Positions 37,643 to 51,439 of a stretch of DNA of 64,000 bases are shown piece after piece. Location of the stretch: contig NZ_BCWY01000013.1 in NCBI RefSeq assembly GCF_001894825.1, forward strand, positions 62,001 through 126,000, in the 5' to 3' direction. Below the pieces are notes generated by a model. That model saw only the letters and a list, made by a program, of their open reading frames with translations. It made no database searches and was not told the DNA's origin. Source of the stretch: Rhodococcus jostii NBRC 16295 (GTDB lineage: Bacteria; Actinomycetota; Actinomycetes; Mycobacteriales; Mycobacteriaceae). The position numbers were made by a program, and so were the translations under genes. Numbering within the stretch: the first letter of the stretch is position 1; each line of letters opens with the position of its first letter.

Positions 37643-37714
37643 AATCTCATTGGGTGAGACAGATGTGCTCTGTTCCCCCGCCAGTTCGACAACCCGTCAC
37701 CAGAGAGCGAGAAC

Positions 37715-37999
37715 ATGTCCCTGTTCGTAGTGGAGTACACGTATTCGGCCGAGACCGTCGCGGGACGCGACGAGCATCGCCCCGCCCACCGGGAATGGCT
37801 CGGTGAGCTCGCCGAGAAGAAGACCGTCGTGTCGTCCGGCCCCTTCGCCGACGGCAGCGGCGCCTTCATCATCGTCGACGCCGCCGACGTCGAGACCGTC
37901 GAACTGCTCTTCACGCACGACCCGTTCGCCCGGCACGGTCTGGTCGCGGCCTCGCGGATCGTCGAATGGGTACCGGTTCTCGGCGAATTCAGTTCCTGA
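37715..37999 (+). CDS. YCII-like domain protein (Rv2749-like)
   Basis: 94 residues, whole-length YCII ferredoxin-like fold (MSLFVVEYTYSAETVAGRDEHRPAHREWL ... GSGAFIIVDAADVETVELLFTHDPFARHGLVAASRIVEWVPVLG). The conserved His (REWL preceding H at about 25) and Asp (HDPF) of the family active-site pair are present. No assigned reaction. GAGAGCGAGAAC upstream of the ATG. Convergent with terC. Confidence 0.85.
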   Translation: MSLFVVEYTYSAETVAGRDEHRPAHREWLGELAEKKTVVSSGPFADGSGAFIIVDAADVETVELLFTHDPFARHGLVAASRIVEWVPVLGEFSS

Positions 38000-38043
38000 A
38001 CCGCCGAGAATCCCAGCACCCCTCGAGCACGACGCGCGGCGGA

Positions 38044-39027
38044 CTACTTCGCCGGCGTCGTGTTCCGCGTCTTGAGAAGGCTGGCGACGGTGGTCACGGC
38101 CAGCACACCGATGATGACGGCGAGCGAGAACACCGTCGACACCTCCGGCACCGCCACGTGCTCGCCGCCGTTGACGAAGCCGAGCGTGTTCTCGTGCAGG
38201 GCGTGCAGGACGAGCTTCACGCCGATGAACGCGAGGATGATCGACAGACCGTACGCCAGGTAGACCAGGCGGTCCAGCAGGCCGCCGATCAGGAAGTACA
38301 GCTGACGCAGACCCATCAGCGCGAAGGCGTTGGCCGTGAAGACGAGGTACGGCTCCTGGGTGAGCCCGTAGATGGCGGGAATCGAGTCGAGCGCGAACAG
38401 CACGTCGGTGAAGCCGATGGCGACGAGCGCGAGCAGCAGCGGAGTCACGACGCGCTTGCCGTTGATCCGCGTGACCAGCTTGTCGCCGTCGTACGTGTCC
38501 GTGGTGGGCAGGAACTTCTTCGCGATGGCGACGATCTTGCTGTCGCGTTCCTCCTCGACCTCTTTCTCGTTTCCGTGATCACGCAGCAGCGTGTAGGCGG
38601 TGTAGATGAGGAAGGCGCCGAACAGGTAGAACACCCAGCTGTAGGTGTTGATCGCCGCGGCACCGACCGCGATGAAGATTCCACGCATCACCAGCGCCAT
38701 CACGATGCCGATCAGCAGCACCTTCTGCTGGTATTCCCGCGGTACCGCGAACGTTCCCATGATGATCACGAACACGAAGAGGTTGTCGACCGACAACGCC
38801 TTCTCGGTGACGTACCCGGCGAAATACTCGCCGCCGTACTGACTTCCCCACAGCCACATCACGATCAGGCCGAAGAGGATCGCGACGCCGATGTAGACCG
38901 ACGACCAGAACGCCGATTCCCGGAACGTGGGGGCGTGCGGGGTGCGCACGTGCGCGAAGAAGTCGAAGACGAACAGTCCGAGAATCACCACACACGTGAT
39001 GACCCAGACCAGTGGTGAAACATGCAT
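38044..39027 (-). CDS. TerC-family membrane protein, likely manganese exporter
   Basis: 327 residues, about eight to nine membrane helices with the family's acidic signatures SVDNLFVFVIIMG (about 79-91) and DVLFALDSIPAIYG (about 207-220). The loop ERDSKIVAIAKKFLPTTDTYDGDKL separates the halves. TerC relatives (MeeF, MeeY, Alx) move Mn2+ across the membrane and load exported enzymes. The yybP-ykoY aptamer directly upstream strongly supports a manganese role. Confidence 0.9.
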   Translation of the reverse strand: MHVSPLVWVITCVVILGLFVFDFFAHVRTPHAPTFRESAFWSSVYIGVAILFGLIVMWLWGSQYGGEYFAGYVTEKALSVDNLFVFVIIMGTFAVPREYQQKVLLIGIVMALVMRGIFIAVGAAAINTYSWVFYLFGAFLIYTAYTLLRDHGNEKEVEEERDSKIVAIAKKFLPTTDTYDGDKLVTRINGKRVVTPLLLALVAIGFTDVLFALDSIPAIYGLTQEPYLVFTANAFALMGLRQLYFLIGGLLDRLVYLAYGLSIILAFIGVKLVLHALHENTLGFVNGGEHVAVPEVSTVFSLAVIIGVLAVTTVASLLKTRNTTPAK

Positions 39028-39033
39028 GAAAAT

Positions 39034-39068
39034 AGACCTCCGGTATACCTAGTCGGTACCGGAGGTCT
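39034..39068 (-). promoter_or_regulatory. Ribosome-site-masking hairpin upstream of terC
   Basis: AGACCTCCGGTA (minus strand, 39068-39057) can pair in full with TACCGGAGGTCT (39045-39034), an 11-base loop between them. The second arm contains the terC ribosome site GGAGG, nine bases before the ATG. The first arm is the 3' strand of the riboswitch P1 helix, so the two folds exclude each other. Confidence 0.8.
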
Positions 39069-39176
39069 CTCCCGCCGCGCCGGATCCATTGTCCGAACGA
39101 CTGACGGCACCGGACCGGCAATGGTGCCGATCGTGTTGACGATGCCGTCACAGAGGTGGGGATACTCCCCTCCAAT
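39061..39176 (-). ncRNA. yybP-ykoY manganese riboswitch
   Basis: On the terC strand: P1 5' strand ATTGGAGG leads into loop L1 GGGGAGTA; a stem GACGGCA/TGCCGTC holds the inner ATCGTCAACACGAT hairpin; the 3' side carries GGGAGAGACCT (L3) closing P1 as CCTCC. The conserved pair GGGGAGUA...GACCU defines RF00080 in other bacteria. Mn2+ is known to bridge L1 and L3. Predicted switch-on by Mn2+, since P1 formation frees the ribosome site masked by the neighbouring hairpin. Confidence 0.85.
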
Positions 39177-39236
39177 TCGCTGCCCATTCAACCACACTGC
39201 GCGCGAACCGCACATTTCGGACACGCGCGGCGCGCC

Positions 39237-41855
39237 TTAGTCCTGGTCGGGCGGCGTCTCGTTCGGGTCGCCGCCGCGGATCGACCAGAGCAGACCGTCG
39301 AGTTCGTCCGGCTTGATGAGCACCTCGCGGGCCTTCGAGCCCTCGCTGGGGCCCACCACTCCCCTGGTCTCCATCAGGTCCATCAGGCGGCCGGCCTTCG
39401 CGAATCCGACGCGCAGTTTCCGCTGCAGCATCGACGTGGAACCGAACTGGCTGGAGACGACGAGTTCCACCGCCTGCAGCAGCACGTCCATGTCGTCGCC
39501 GATGTCGGGATCGACGTCCTTCTTCTCGCCCACCTTGGCCGCGGTGACACCGTCGGTGTACTCCGGCTCCGCCTGGTTCTTGGTGAAATCGACGACCGCC
39601 GAGATCTCTTCGTCGGTGATGAACGCACCCTGCAGACGTGTCGGCTTGCCGGCGCCCATCGGGAGGAACAGCCCGTCGCCCATACCGATGAGCTTCTCGG
39701 CGCCGGGCTGGTCCAGGATGACCCGCGAGTCGGTGAGCGAGGACGTCGCGAACGCGAGCCGCGACGGCACGTTCGTCTTGATCAGACCGGTCACGACGTC
39801 CACCGACGGCCGCTGTGTGGCCAGCACGAGGTGGATACCGGCCGCGCGCGCCTTCTGGGTGATGCGCACGATCGCGTCCTCGACGTCACGCGGCGCGGTC
39901 ATCATGAGGTCCGCGAGCTCGTCGACGATGGCGAGAATGTATGGATACGGCCGGTAGACGCGTTCGCTGCCGAGCGGAGCGGTAATCTCCCCTGACTTCA
40001 CCTTCGAGTTGAAGTCGTCGATGTGGCGCACCCGGTTGGCCTGCATGTCCTGGTAGCGCTGTTCCATCTCCTCGACCAGCCACGCCAGCGCGGCCGCGGC
40101 CTTCTTCGGCTGGGTGATGATGGGGGTGATGAGGTGCGGAATGCCCTCGTACGGTGTCAGCTCCACCATCTTCGGGTCGATGAGGATCATCCGCACTTCG
40201 TCGGGGGTCGCACGGGACAGCAGCGACACCAGCATCGAGTTGACGAAGCTCGACTTACCGGAACCGGTGGAACCGGCCACGAGCAGGTGCGGCATCTTCG
40301 CGAGGTTGGCGCAGACGAAATCGCCTTCGATGTCCTTGCCGAGACCGATCACCAACGGGTGGTGGTCCTTGCGGGTGCTCGGCGCGGTGAGGACGTCGGC
40401 GAGACGCACCATCTCGCGGTCGGAGTTGGGCACCTCGATACCGACCGCGGACTTGCCGGGGATCGGCGCCAGCAGGCGCACGTTGTCCGTTGCGACGGCG
40501 TACGCGATGTTGCGGGCGAGCGCCGTGATCTTCTCGACCTTGACGCCCGGGCCGAGCTCCACCTCGTAGCGGGTGACGGTCGGACCGCGGGTGAAACCGG
40601 TGACCGCGGCGTCGATCTTGAACTGCTCGAGGACCTCCGTGATGGCCTCGATCATCGCGTCGTTGGCGGAACTGCGCTTCTTCGGCGGATCGCCCTCGAT
40701 GAGCAGCGACGTGGGCGGCAACGTGTAGTCGCCCTCGACCACCCGGTCGGTCACGAACTTGTCGACGTCGGGCAGCGGTTCCGGTTCGGGTTCCGGCTTC
40801 GGTGCGACCACCGGTTTGGCCTTGGCACGCGCCGGTTTCGACGCCGGTGCGGGAGCCGGCACGGGTGTCGTGGCGGGCTCGGCGTCCCACAGCCCGAGCA
40901 CCTCCGTCTTCGCGGTGTCGCTGACGTCGTACTCGTCGGTGGGGTAATTGTCGGCCGCCGCACCCCGGCCACCGGACTTGTAGTCGTCGACGGGGTAGCC
41001 GTCGGCGTCGAACAGGGTGGGGTCATACTCGCCGTCTTCGTAGTACTCACTGTCGTAGTCGGCGTAATGGTCGCGGCCGAACGACGTTCCGAAGTACGAC
41101 TGCAGCTTGCCCGGCACCTCGCGGACCGTGGTTCCGGTCAGCAACAGCACACCGAACAGAGCCGCCAGCAGCAGCAGCGGCGCCGCGAGCCACACGGTCA
41201 GGCCGTCGGTCAGGGGACCGCCCGCCGCGTAACCGACGAATCCGGCGCCGCGGGCCCGGCCGTCCGCATCGGTGGGCGAACCGGTCGCGATGTGCCAGAG
41301 ACCGAGGGCCGGCAGGCCGACCAGCAGCGACCCCAGGACGAGTCGTGGCCGGATCTCGGGTTTCGGTTCGGTCCTCATCAGGATGACCGCGACGGCGACG
41401 CCGATCAGCGGCAGGATGCCGGACACCCCACCGAAGACGGCACGGACCCCGGTCTCGACCCACTCGCCGACGGGTCCGCCGGCGGAGAACCAGATTCCGC
41501 CCGCGACCACGACGCTGATCGCGATGAGCCCGAGGGCGATGCCGTCGCGCCGATGACCCTGTTCGATCTCGGCGGCCTTGCCGACGGTGCGGGTGGTGGC
41601 GCCGACCCCCTTCGTCATCAGTGACCAGCCGGCGCCGATTCCCCGGCCCACCGACTTCAGGGGACCGGACGTGGACGTCTTCTTCGCGGCGGGCCTCCGA
41701 GCCCCGCCGCCCCGGGGCGACGTGGACTTCCGCGGCGTGCTGACTGTCCGGGTCGTGCGGGACTTGGGCTTGGACGTCGTCGAGCCGCCTCGCACGCCCG
41801 TCCTCGTCGTGGACGTCGTCGTGCTCGAACCGCGTGCGCTCGCCTTACCTGCCAT
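39237..41855 (-). CDS. ftsK: DNA translocase FtsK/SpoIIIE
   Basis: 872 residues. N-terminal low-complexity basic tail (1-90), four membrane helices (about 110-235), an acidic/proline linker, the RecA-like motor with Walker A AGSTGSGKSS (near residue 528) and Walker B LILAIVDELADLMM, then a C-terminal gamma winged helix (SQFGSTSMLQRKLRVGFAKAGRLMDLMETRGVVG) that reads KOPS sites. Moves and resolves chromosome ends at the division septum. Stop TAA 39237. The terC riboswitch transcript starts close behind. Confidence 0.95.
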   Translation of the reverse strand: MAGKASARGSSTTTSTTRTGVRGGSTTSKPKSRTTRTVSTPRKSTSPRGGGARRPAAKKTSTSGPLKSVGRGIGAGWSLMTKGVGATTRTVGKAAEIEQGHRRDGIALGLIAISVVVAGGIWFSAGGPVGEWVETGVRAVFGGVSGILPLIGVAVAVILMRTEPKPEIRPRLVLGSLLVGLPALGLWHIATGSPTDADGRARGAGFVGYAAGGPLTDGLTVWLAAPLLLLAALFGVLLLTGTTVREVPGKLQSYFGTSFGRDHYADYDSEYYEDGEYDPTLFDADGYPVDDYKSGGRGAAADNYPTDEYDVSDTAKTEVLGLWDAEPATTPVPAPAPASKPARAKAKPVVAPKPEPEPEPLPDVDKFVTDRVVEGDYTLPPTSLLIEGDPPKKRSSANDAMIEAITEVLEQFKIDAAVTGFTRGPTVTRYEVELGPGVKVEKITALARNIAYAVATDNVRLLAPIPGKSAVGIEVPNSDREMVRLADVLTAPSTRKDHHPLVIGLGKDIEGDFVCANLAKMPHLLVAGSTGSGKSSFVNSMLVSLLSRATPDEVRMILIDPKMVELTPYEGIPHLITPIITQPKKAAAALAWLVEEMEQRYQDMQANRVRHIDDFNSKVKSGEITAPLGSERVYRPYPYILAIVDELADLMMTAPRDVEDAIVRITQKARAAGIHLVLATQRPSVDVVTGLIKTNVPSRLAFATSSLTDSRVILDQPGAEKLIGMGDGLFLPMGAGKPTRLQGAFITDEEISAVVDFTKNQAEPEYTDGVTAAKVGEKKDVDPDIGDDMDVLLQAVELVVSSQFGSTSMLQRKLRVGFAKAGRLMDLMETRGVVGPSEGSKAREVLIKPDELDGLLWSIRGGDPNETPPDQD

Positions 41856-41935
41856 GGCTCTCAGATTAGTCGCTACGGCACCTTCCGGACCATCCGCAAC
41901 ACCCGTAACACGGGGAGACCTGCGGCGAAATGCCC

Positions 41936-42559
41936 TCAGAACCCCCGGTCGAGGGAGGTCACGGCCTCGACGTCGGCAGCGTCACCCTCGGTCTCGATCC
42001 GCACCTGATCCCGTCCGAACGCGTGCAGGGCGAGTTCCGACGGTTCACCGCGCAGAATCACCCGACCGGAACCGGCCGTGCGGACGGTGGCCTGCTCACC
42101 GGACGGCCGCTCGAGCACCACCGATACCGGTGAGTGGCGGTAGCCGAGCTTGCCGACCTTCTTTGCGAGCCCCCACAGCGCGTCCTGACGCGTTTCGGGC
42201 AGGACCCGCGGCTCCCACCCCTCGTGGGCACGCCGGACGTCCTCGTGGTGCACGAACATCTCCCCCAGGTTGACCTGTGCGTCCACCCAGTACATCGGCG
42301 ACCACATCGGCGGACCCGACCGGACCTCGTCTAGCAGACGACTCCACGGACGAGTGGCGGTCTCGTTCTGAACCTTCTCGGTGTAGCCGGCGAGACGACC
42401 CACGACGATGCCGGGAGCAGCGTCGAGGCGTCGTTCACGCACGATCAGGTGGGCGGCCAGATCCCGGTTGGTCCACGTCCCGCAGAGGGTCGGGGCGTCG
42501 GGACCGAATTCGGCCATCGAATCGACGAGGGCGAGGCGTTCATCTCGGGCGAAGGTCAC
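41936..42559 (-). CDS. TIGR03085-family DinB/MDMPI-fold protein
   Basis: 207 residues. The N-terminal four-helix DinB-like fold typical of mycothiol-dependent maleylpyruvate isomerase proteins: RLALVDSMAEFGPDAPTLCGTWTNRDLAAHLIVRERR with a putative metal ligand His in AAHL, and later VHHEDVRRAH. C-terminal alpha/beta part includes PSGEQATVRTAGSGRVILRGEPSELALHAFGR. Likely mycothiol-linked, but reaction unknown. Lies between rnj and ftsK on the same strand. Confidence 0.85.
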   Translation of the reverse strand: MTFARDERLALVDSMAEFGPDAPTLCGTWTNRDLAAHLIVRERRLDAAPGIVVGRLAGYTEKVQNETATRPWSRLLDEVRSGPPMWSPMYWVDAQVNLGEMFVHHEDVRRAHEGWEPRVLPETRQDALWGLAKKVGKLGYRHSPVSVVLERPSGEQATVRTAGSGRVILRGEPSELALHAFGRDQVRIETEGDAADVEAVTSLDRGF

Positions 42560-42584
42560 CCGACCGAATCTACCTGTCGGAGAA

Positions 42585-46316
<3,732 letters not shown>

Positions 46317-46336
46317 TGCGCTGTTCCTCCTACCGA

Positions 46337-46353
46337 ACTCCCTGGTCGGGAGT
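46337..46353 (-). promoter_or_regulatory. Small leader hairpin of thyX
   Basis: ACTCCC and GGGAGT (stem 6 bp, loop GACCA) lie just upstream of the AGGAGG ribosome site of thyX. It could affect ribosome access, but is short; function not shown. Confidence 0.35.
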
Positions 46354-46463
46354 CCCTCCTCAAAGCATCGACCCTAGTCGCAGCCCTGATCGGGTACGCG
46401 GCGCGCCCCGGCCCGACACGGGCCGGTTCCCGCACGTTCACCGGTTCGTGTCACTCTTCGTCA

Positions 46464-46483
46464 CGCCCACACCTTCGTGGGCG
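46464..46483. promoter_or_regulatory. Hairpin upstream of the tyrosine phosphatase gene
   Basis: CGCCCAC (46464-46470) pairs with GTGGGCG (46477-46483), loop ACCTTC. It lies 26 bp before the GTG start, in the leader or as a terminator for an unseen transcript. Confidence 0.4.
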
Positions 46484-46508
46484 AGACCATCCGCGAGGGA
46501 GACCCACC

Positions 46509-47312
46509 GTGCAGTACCGGAACGGCCGCGCACGCCGCGGCGTCGTGATCGCAGTCCTCGGGGCAGCAGTTCTCGGGGCCGCTCCCCCGGCGTTCGCCGA
46601 CCCGGCCCCGGCCGGCCCGCCTGCTGTCGAGAGCCCGGCACAGGCGAACCGGTCCCTCGGCCTCGAAGGCGCCCGCAACGCCCGCGACATCGGTGGATAC
46701 CCGACCGCCGACGGGGCGGTCGTCCGCTCGGGGCTGGTGTTCCGCACCGACGCACTGGACACGCTGACCCCGCGCGACCTGGCACAACTCGAGGCCTCGA
46801 ACGTGACGGTCGTGGACGACCTGCGCACCACGTACGAGCGGGCTCTCGCGCCGGACCGCCTTCCGGCCGGAGCCACCGGACACTGGTACGACGTGCTCGG
46901 GCAGTCCCCGATCACGACACTCGTCGACATGCCGGCCGCCTACCGGGCCTTCGTGACCGGGCCGGGCGCGAACGAGGCGTTCTCGGCGGTACTGCACGAC
47001 ATCGCGGAGTCCGACGGAGCGGTGATCTACCACTGCAGCGCCGGCAAGGACCGCACGGGGTGGACGACGGCCGTGCTGCTCACCATCCTCGGGGTGCCGC
47101 GCGACACGGTGAACGCGGACTACCTGCTCAGCGACACGTACCGTGGCGCCGATTCGGAGCATCCCGGACTGGACGGAGTCGACCAGGCGTGGCTCGACAC
47201 GGCCTTCGACACCGCCGTCGACACCTACGGCAGTTTCGACAATTACGTGTCCGAGGGACTGAAGCTGTCCGAGAGCGACGTCGCCCTCCTGAAGACAAGA
47301 CTCCTTGACTGA
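46509..47312 (+). CDS. Secreted tyrosine phosphatase family 3 protein
   Basis: 267 residues from GTG 46509 with GAGGGAGAC upstream. Signal peptide (about 1-30, ending AFA-D). Phosphatase P-loop HCSAGKDRTGW (about 175-185) with catalytic Cys176 and a preceding NARDIGGYPTADG and RSGLVFRTDAL segment, the PF13350 pattern. Resembles secreted PtpB-type or phosphoinositide phosphatases. Divergent from thyX. Substrate unknown. Confidence 0.85.
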   Translation: MQYRNGRARRGVVIAVLGAAVLGAAPPAFADPAPAGPPAVESPAQANRSLGLEGARNARDIGGYPTADGAVVRSGLVFRTDALDTLTPRDLAQLEASNVTVVDDLRTTYERALAPDRLPAGATGHWYDVLGQSPITTLVDMPAAYRAFVTGPGANEAFSAVLHDIAESDGAVIYHCSAGKDRTGWTTAVLLTILGVPRDTVNADYLLSDTYRGADSEHPGLDGVDQAWLDTAFDTAVDTYGSFDNYVSEGLKLSESDVALLKTRLLD

Positions 47313-47340
47313 CGCCATCGATGACGTCATGCTGGCGTCA
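47310..47340 (+). promoter_or_regulatory. Nested palindromic operator over the start codon of the HicB-like gene
   Basis: TGACGCCA (47310-47317) and TGGCGTCA (47333-47340) are inverted copies flanking the perfect ATGACGTCAT palindrome (47321-47330). The last base of the array is the A of the ATG (47340). Well placed for tight autoregulation by a ribbon-helix-helix dimer. Confidence 0.7.
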
Positions 47341-47816
47341 TGGACCTCGGCATCTACGTCTCCCGGCTGCGAGACGACCTGAACGCGGCAGCCGCACTCG
47401 GCGACGAGCAGACGCGGGCGACCGCAGCGGCGCTCGCCGCCGCGGTCGAACCCGCCGCCCGCCTGCTCCTCCTCTCGGCGCTCACCGATTTTGCCGGCGA
47501 GGTGTCGTCCGAACTGGGCAATCGCACCGTCGGTGTACGCCTGGACGGCAGCGAGGTAGCCGTCGACGTGCACCGCACACCCACCGCTCCCGGACCGGAG
47601 GGCGAATGGAGCGCGACAGCCGAAGATCTCGGCGCCGCCTTCGATGACGTCACCGGTGACATCAGTCGCGTCACGCTGCGTCTGATGGATCAGATCAAGT
47701 CGAAGGCCGAGGAGGCCGCCTCCCAGAACGGCGTGTCACTCAATTCGTGGGTGTCGCAGGCGGTCCAGGGCGCGCTCAAGGACCAGATGCGCCGCAACGG
47801 GCGAGACAATTTCTGA
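47340..47816 (+). CDS. HicB-like protein with C-terminal ribbon-helix-helix
   Basis: 158 residues. N-terminal helical part, a beta-rich middle (TVGVRLDGSEVAVDVHR), and a C-terminal ribbon-helix-helix-type segment NGVSLNSWVSQAVQGALKDQM like that of HicB antitoxins and Arc/CopG proteins. No HicA toxin gene is adjacent on either side. No ribosome site: the transcript probably starts at the ATG. The palindrome directly before it suggests autorepression. Confidence 0.75.
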   Translation: MDLGIYVSRLRDDLNAAAALGDEQTRATAAALAAAVEPAARLLLLSALTDFAGEVSSELGNRTVGVRLDGSEVAVDVHRTPTAPGPEGEWSATAEDLGAAFDDVTGDISRVTLRLMDQIKSKAEEAASQNGVSLNSWVSQAVQGALKDQMRRNGRDNF

Positions 47817-47918
47817 CCACCACAGTACTCACTCCACGCTCTCCTCGGCGGCGGTGATGTAATTACGTCGCATCAGCCACACGGTGAGAGTCGCCAGAGG
47901 CTCGAAGGAGCGAAGAAC

Positions 47919-48353
47919 ATGGCCGTTTCCGGCGTCAAGGAATTCGAGATCAAGGCCGATCCGGCCACGGTGATGGCCGCGATCGCTGCGGTGGATCGCC
48001 TGCCCGAGTGGTCTTCGGCCCACAAGTCGGTCACCATCGAGAGCACACACGACGACGGCCGCCCCCACCGCGTTCGGATGAACGTCTCGATCCTCGGCAT
48101 CAGCGACGAGCAGGTGGTCGATTACACCTTCGAGGGCGACGACACCGTGTCGTGGCACCTCGTCGAGAGCGGCCAGCAGAACGCACAGGACGGCTCGTAC
48201 GTCCTCACCGAGTCGGGCGCCGGCACCAAGGTGACGTTCGAGTTGACCGTCGACCCGAAGATTCCGCTGCCGGGGTTCCTCGTGAAGAAGGCCCAGAAGA
48301 CCGCCCTCGAGACCGCGAGCAAGGGCCTGACGAAGTTCGTCGAGAGCCTGTAG
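47919..48353 (+). CDS. SRPBCC-family (START-like) protein
   Basis: 144 residues. Whole-length SRPBCC helix-grip fold: FEIKADPATVMAAIAAVDRLPEWSSAHKSVTIE ... YTFEGDDTVSWHLVESGQQNAQDGSYVL ... GTKVTFELTVDPKIPLPGFLVKKAQK. Binds an unknown hydrophobic ligand. GAAGGAG upstream of the ATG. A near-perfect 14-bp palindrome GATGTAATTACGTC (47856-47869) lies 50 bp upstream. Confidence 0.8.
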   Translation: MAVSGVKEFEIKADPATVMAAIAAVDRLPEWSSAHKSVTIESTHDDGRPHRVRMNVSILGISDEQVVDYTFEGDDTVSWHLVESGQQNAQDGSYVLTESGAGTKVTFELTVDPKIPLPGFLVKKAQKTALETASKGLTKFVESL

Positions 48354-48357
48354 TACC

Positions 48358-49587
48358 TCATCCTCCTCGCGGCCGCGCCGCGGCCGCGAGGAGGACACCG
48401 AGGTTGCCGCGATCGTCCACCCGGACGTCGTCCAGCCCCAGCCACGTTGCCATTCTTCGCAGTTCGGGGAGCAACGCCTCCACCACCCGGCCCGGCGACC
48501 GGTCGGGTTCCACGAACGCGGATCGCACTTCGAGCGTTCCCGACGCTCGGTCGGCCTTGAGATCGACCCTCGCGACCAGTTCACCGTTCAGCAGGAACGG
48601 GAAGACGTAGTACCCGTGGACGCGTTTGTGCGCGGGTGTGTAGATCTCGAGGCGGTAGCGGAAGTCGAACATCCGCTCGGTGCGGGGCCGGTAGAACACC
48701 AGCGGATCGAACGGGCACAGCAACGCCGCCCCCTCCACCTTCCGGGGAACCCGGACGTCGCGGTGGACGAAGGCCGGTGTGTCCCAGCCCCGGACCGCCA
48801 CCTGTTCGAGCTCCCCGTCCTCGACGAGTTCCGCGATGGCCGCCGTGGTCTGTGCGGGCGACAGTCGGTAGTAGTCCCGCAGGTCGGGTTCGGTGGCCAC
48901 CCCGAGGGCCCGCGCGGACCTCTGCACGAGGCCGCGGACGGCGTCCGGCTCCGAGACCTGCTCGGAAAGAATCGCTTTCGGCAGCACACGTTCCGTGAGG
49001 TCGTAGTGGCGGGTGAACGCGACCCGTTTGTCCACCGCGAGCGCACCGGACGCGAACAGTTGCTCGCACACCACCTTGGTGTCGCTGCGATCCCACCACG
49101 GACCCTTTCGGTCGGGACGGTCGACCTCGAGGTGTTTCTCCACGTCACCGGCGCTGCACGCGCCGACGGCGCCGATCACGTCGAGCACGTCGGCGGCGAG
49201 GGTGGGGTTGCGGTCGAGGACGCGGGACTCGCCGGACCAGCGACCGTGCCGGTACCGGTGCATCCGCCAGCGCAGCAGCGGCCAGTCCTCGACGGGGATG
49301 AATGCCGCCTCGTGCGCCCAGTACTCGGCCAGCATGCGGGGTGCGCGGGCGGAGTGCGACCAGGCCGCCGAATCGACCAGCCCGCGGTCGTACACGCCGA
49401 GTCGGCTGAACAGCGGGACATAGTGGGCGCGCACGGCCACGGAGACCGAGTCGATCTGGAGCAGCCGCACCCGGTCGAGAACCGAACGGACGTGTCGGCG
49501 CGTCGGCGGGCCCGCCGGTTTCCTGTCGGCGAACCCCTGCGCCCACAGCGCCGATCTCCGGGCCGCGGCAGCGGTCATCTCACGCAT
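48358..49587 (-). CDS. YcaQ/AlkX-type winged-helix DNA glycosylase
   Basis: 409 residues. HTH_42 (PF06224) protein with the diagnostic LLQIDSVSVAVRAHYVPLFSRLGVYD (QID at 44-46, catalytic motif) and later AEYWAHEAAFIP and FDPLVFYRPRTERMFDFRYRLEIYTPAHKRVHGYYVFPFLL. Family members unhook interstrand crosslinks or remove alkylated bases. Not in an operon with a drug biosynthesis gene. Convergent with the SRPBCC gene with no gap. Confidence 0.85.
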   Translation of the reverse strand: MREMTAAAARRSALWAQGFADRKPAGPPTRRHVRSVLDRVRLLQIDSVSVAVRAHYVPLFSRLGVYDRGLVDSAAWSHSARAPRMLAEYWAHEAAFIPVEDWPLLRWRMHRYRHGRWSGESRVLDRNPTLAADVLDVIGAVGACSAGDVEKHLEVDRPDRKGPWWDRSDTKVVCEQLFASGALAVDKRVAFTRHYDLTERVLPKAILSEQVSEPDAVRGLVQRSARALGVATEPDLRDYYRLSPAQTTAAIAELVEDGELEQVAVRGWDTPAFVHRDVRVPRKVEGAALLCPFDPLVFYRPRTERMFDFRYRLEIYTPAHKRVHGYYVFPFLLNGELVARVDLKADRASGTLEVRSAFVEPDRSPGRVVEALLPELRRMATWLGLDDVRVDDRGNLGVLLAAAARPRGG

Positions 49588-49635
49588 ACCCGCAGCCTGC
49601 CATCAGCCACCGACACGGTCGCCGCCGCGCGGCCA

Positions 49636-50091
49636 TCAGGACTCGGCCAGCATGACCGCCACCGTCGCACCGAGTTCGTAACACCGCTCCCGCGCGTTCG
49701 CGTCGAGTGACCCGGTCAATTCGAGGATCTCGGCCACCTGGGTGAGGGCGAGACCCGTCACGATCTTCTGCACCGACTTCACCGCGCCGGCGGTGTCGTT
49801 GTTGCCGTGCACCCACAGTCCATACGGGCGTCCCGCGACCGCGTCGAGGCACGGGTAGTAGACCGTGTCGAAGAAGTGCTTGAGAGCGCCCGACATGTAG
49901 CCGAAGTTGGCCGAGGTGCCGAAGAGGTATCCGTCGGCTTCGAGAACGTCGGGCACGGTCGCGCCCAGTGCCGGAATCGACTTGACCTCGACCCCGTCGA
50001 TGTCGGGATCCCGCGCGCCCTTCAGCACCGCTTCGAGGCACTCACGGGTCACCGGCGACGGCGTGTGGTGGACGACGAGTAGTGACTTCAC
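49636..50091 (-). CDS. Flavodoxin-fold FMN protein (Rv2771c-like)
   Basis: 151 residues. FMN phosphate loop VVHHTPSPVTRECLEAV and flavin-ring loop GTSANFGYMSGALKHFFDTVYYPC. Flavodoxin/NADPH-FMN reductase type. Position near dapB fits M. tuberculosis Rv2771c. Separated from the upstream Rv2772c-like gene by 28 bp on the same strand. Partner unknown. Confidence 0.82.
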   Translation of the reverse strand: MKSLLVVHHTPSPVTRECLEAVLKGARDPDIDGVEVKSIPALGATVPDVLEADGYLFGTSANFGYMSGALKHFFDTVYYPCLDAVAGRPYGLWVHGNNDTAGAVKSVQKIVTGLALTQVAEILELTGSLDANARERCYELGATVAVMLAES

Positions 50092-50119
50092 AGTCGTCAG
50101 CGTACGACCGGGTCGCCCC

Positions 50120-51408
<1,289 letters not shown>

Positions 51409-51439
51409 TCATACTATCTGCCACTCGTGTAGCAGACTG

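Noticed and set aside
47820-47918. Palindrome GATGTAATTACGTC upstream of the SRPBCC gene as a second HicB-like operator
   Set aside because: It shares only a short core with the 47310-47340 repeats and differs in spacing, so common regulation is not supported.
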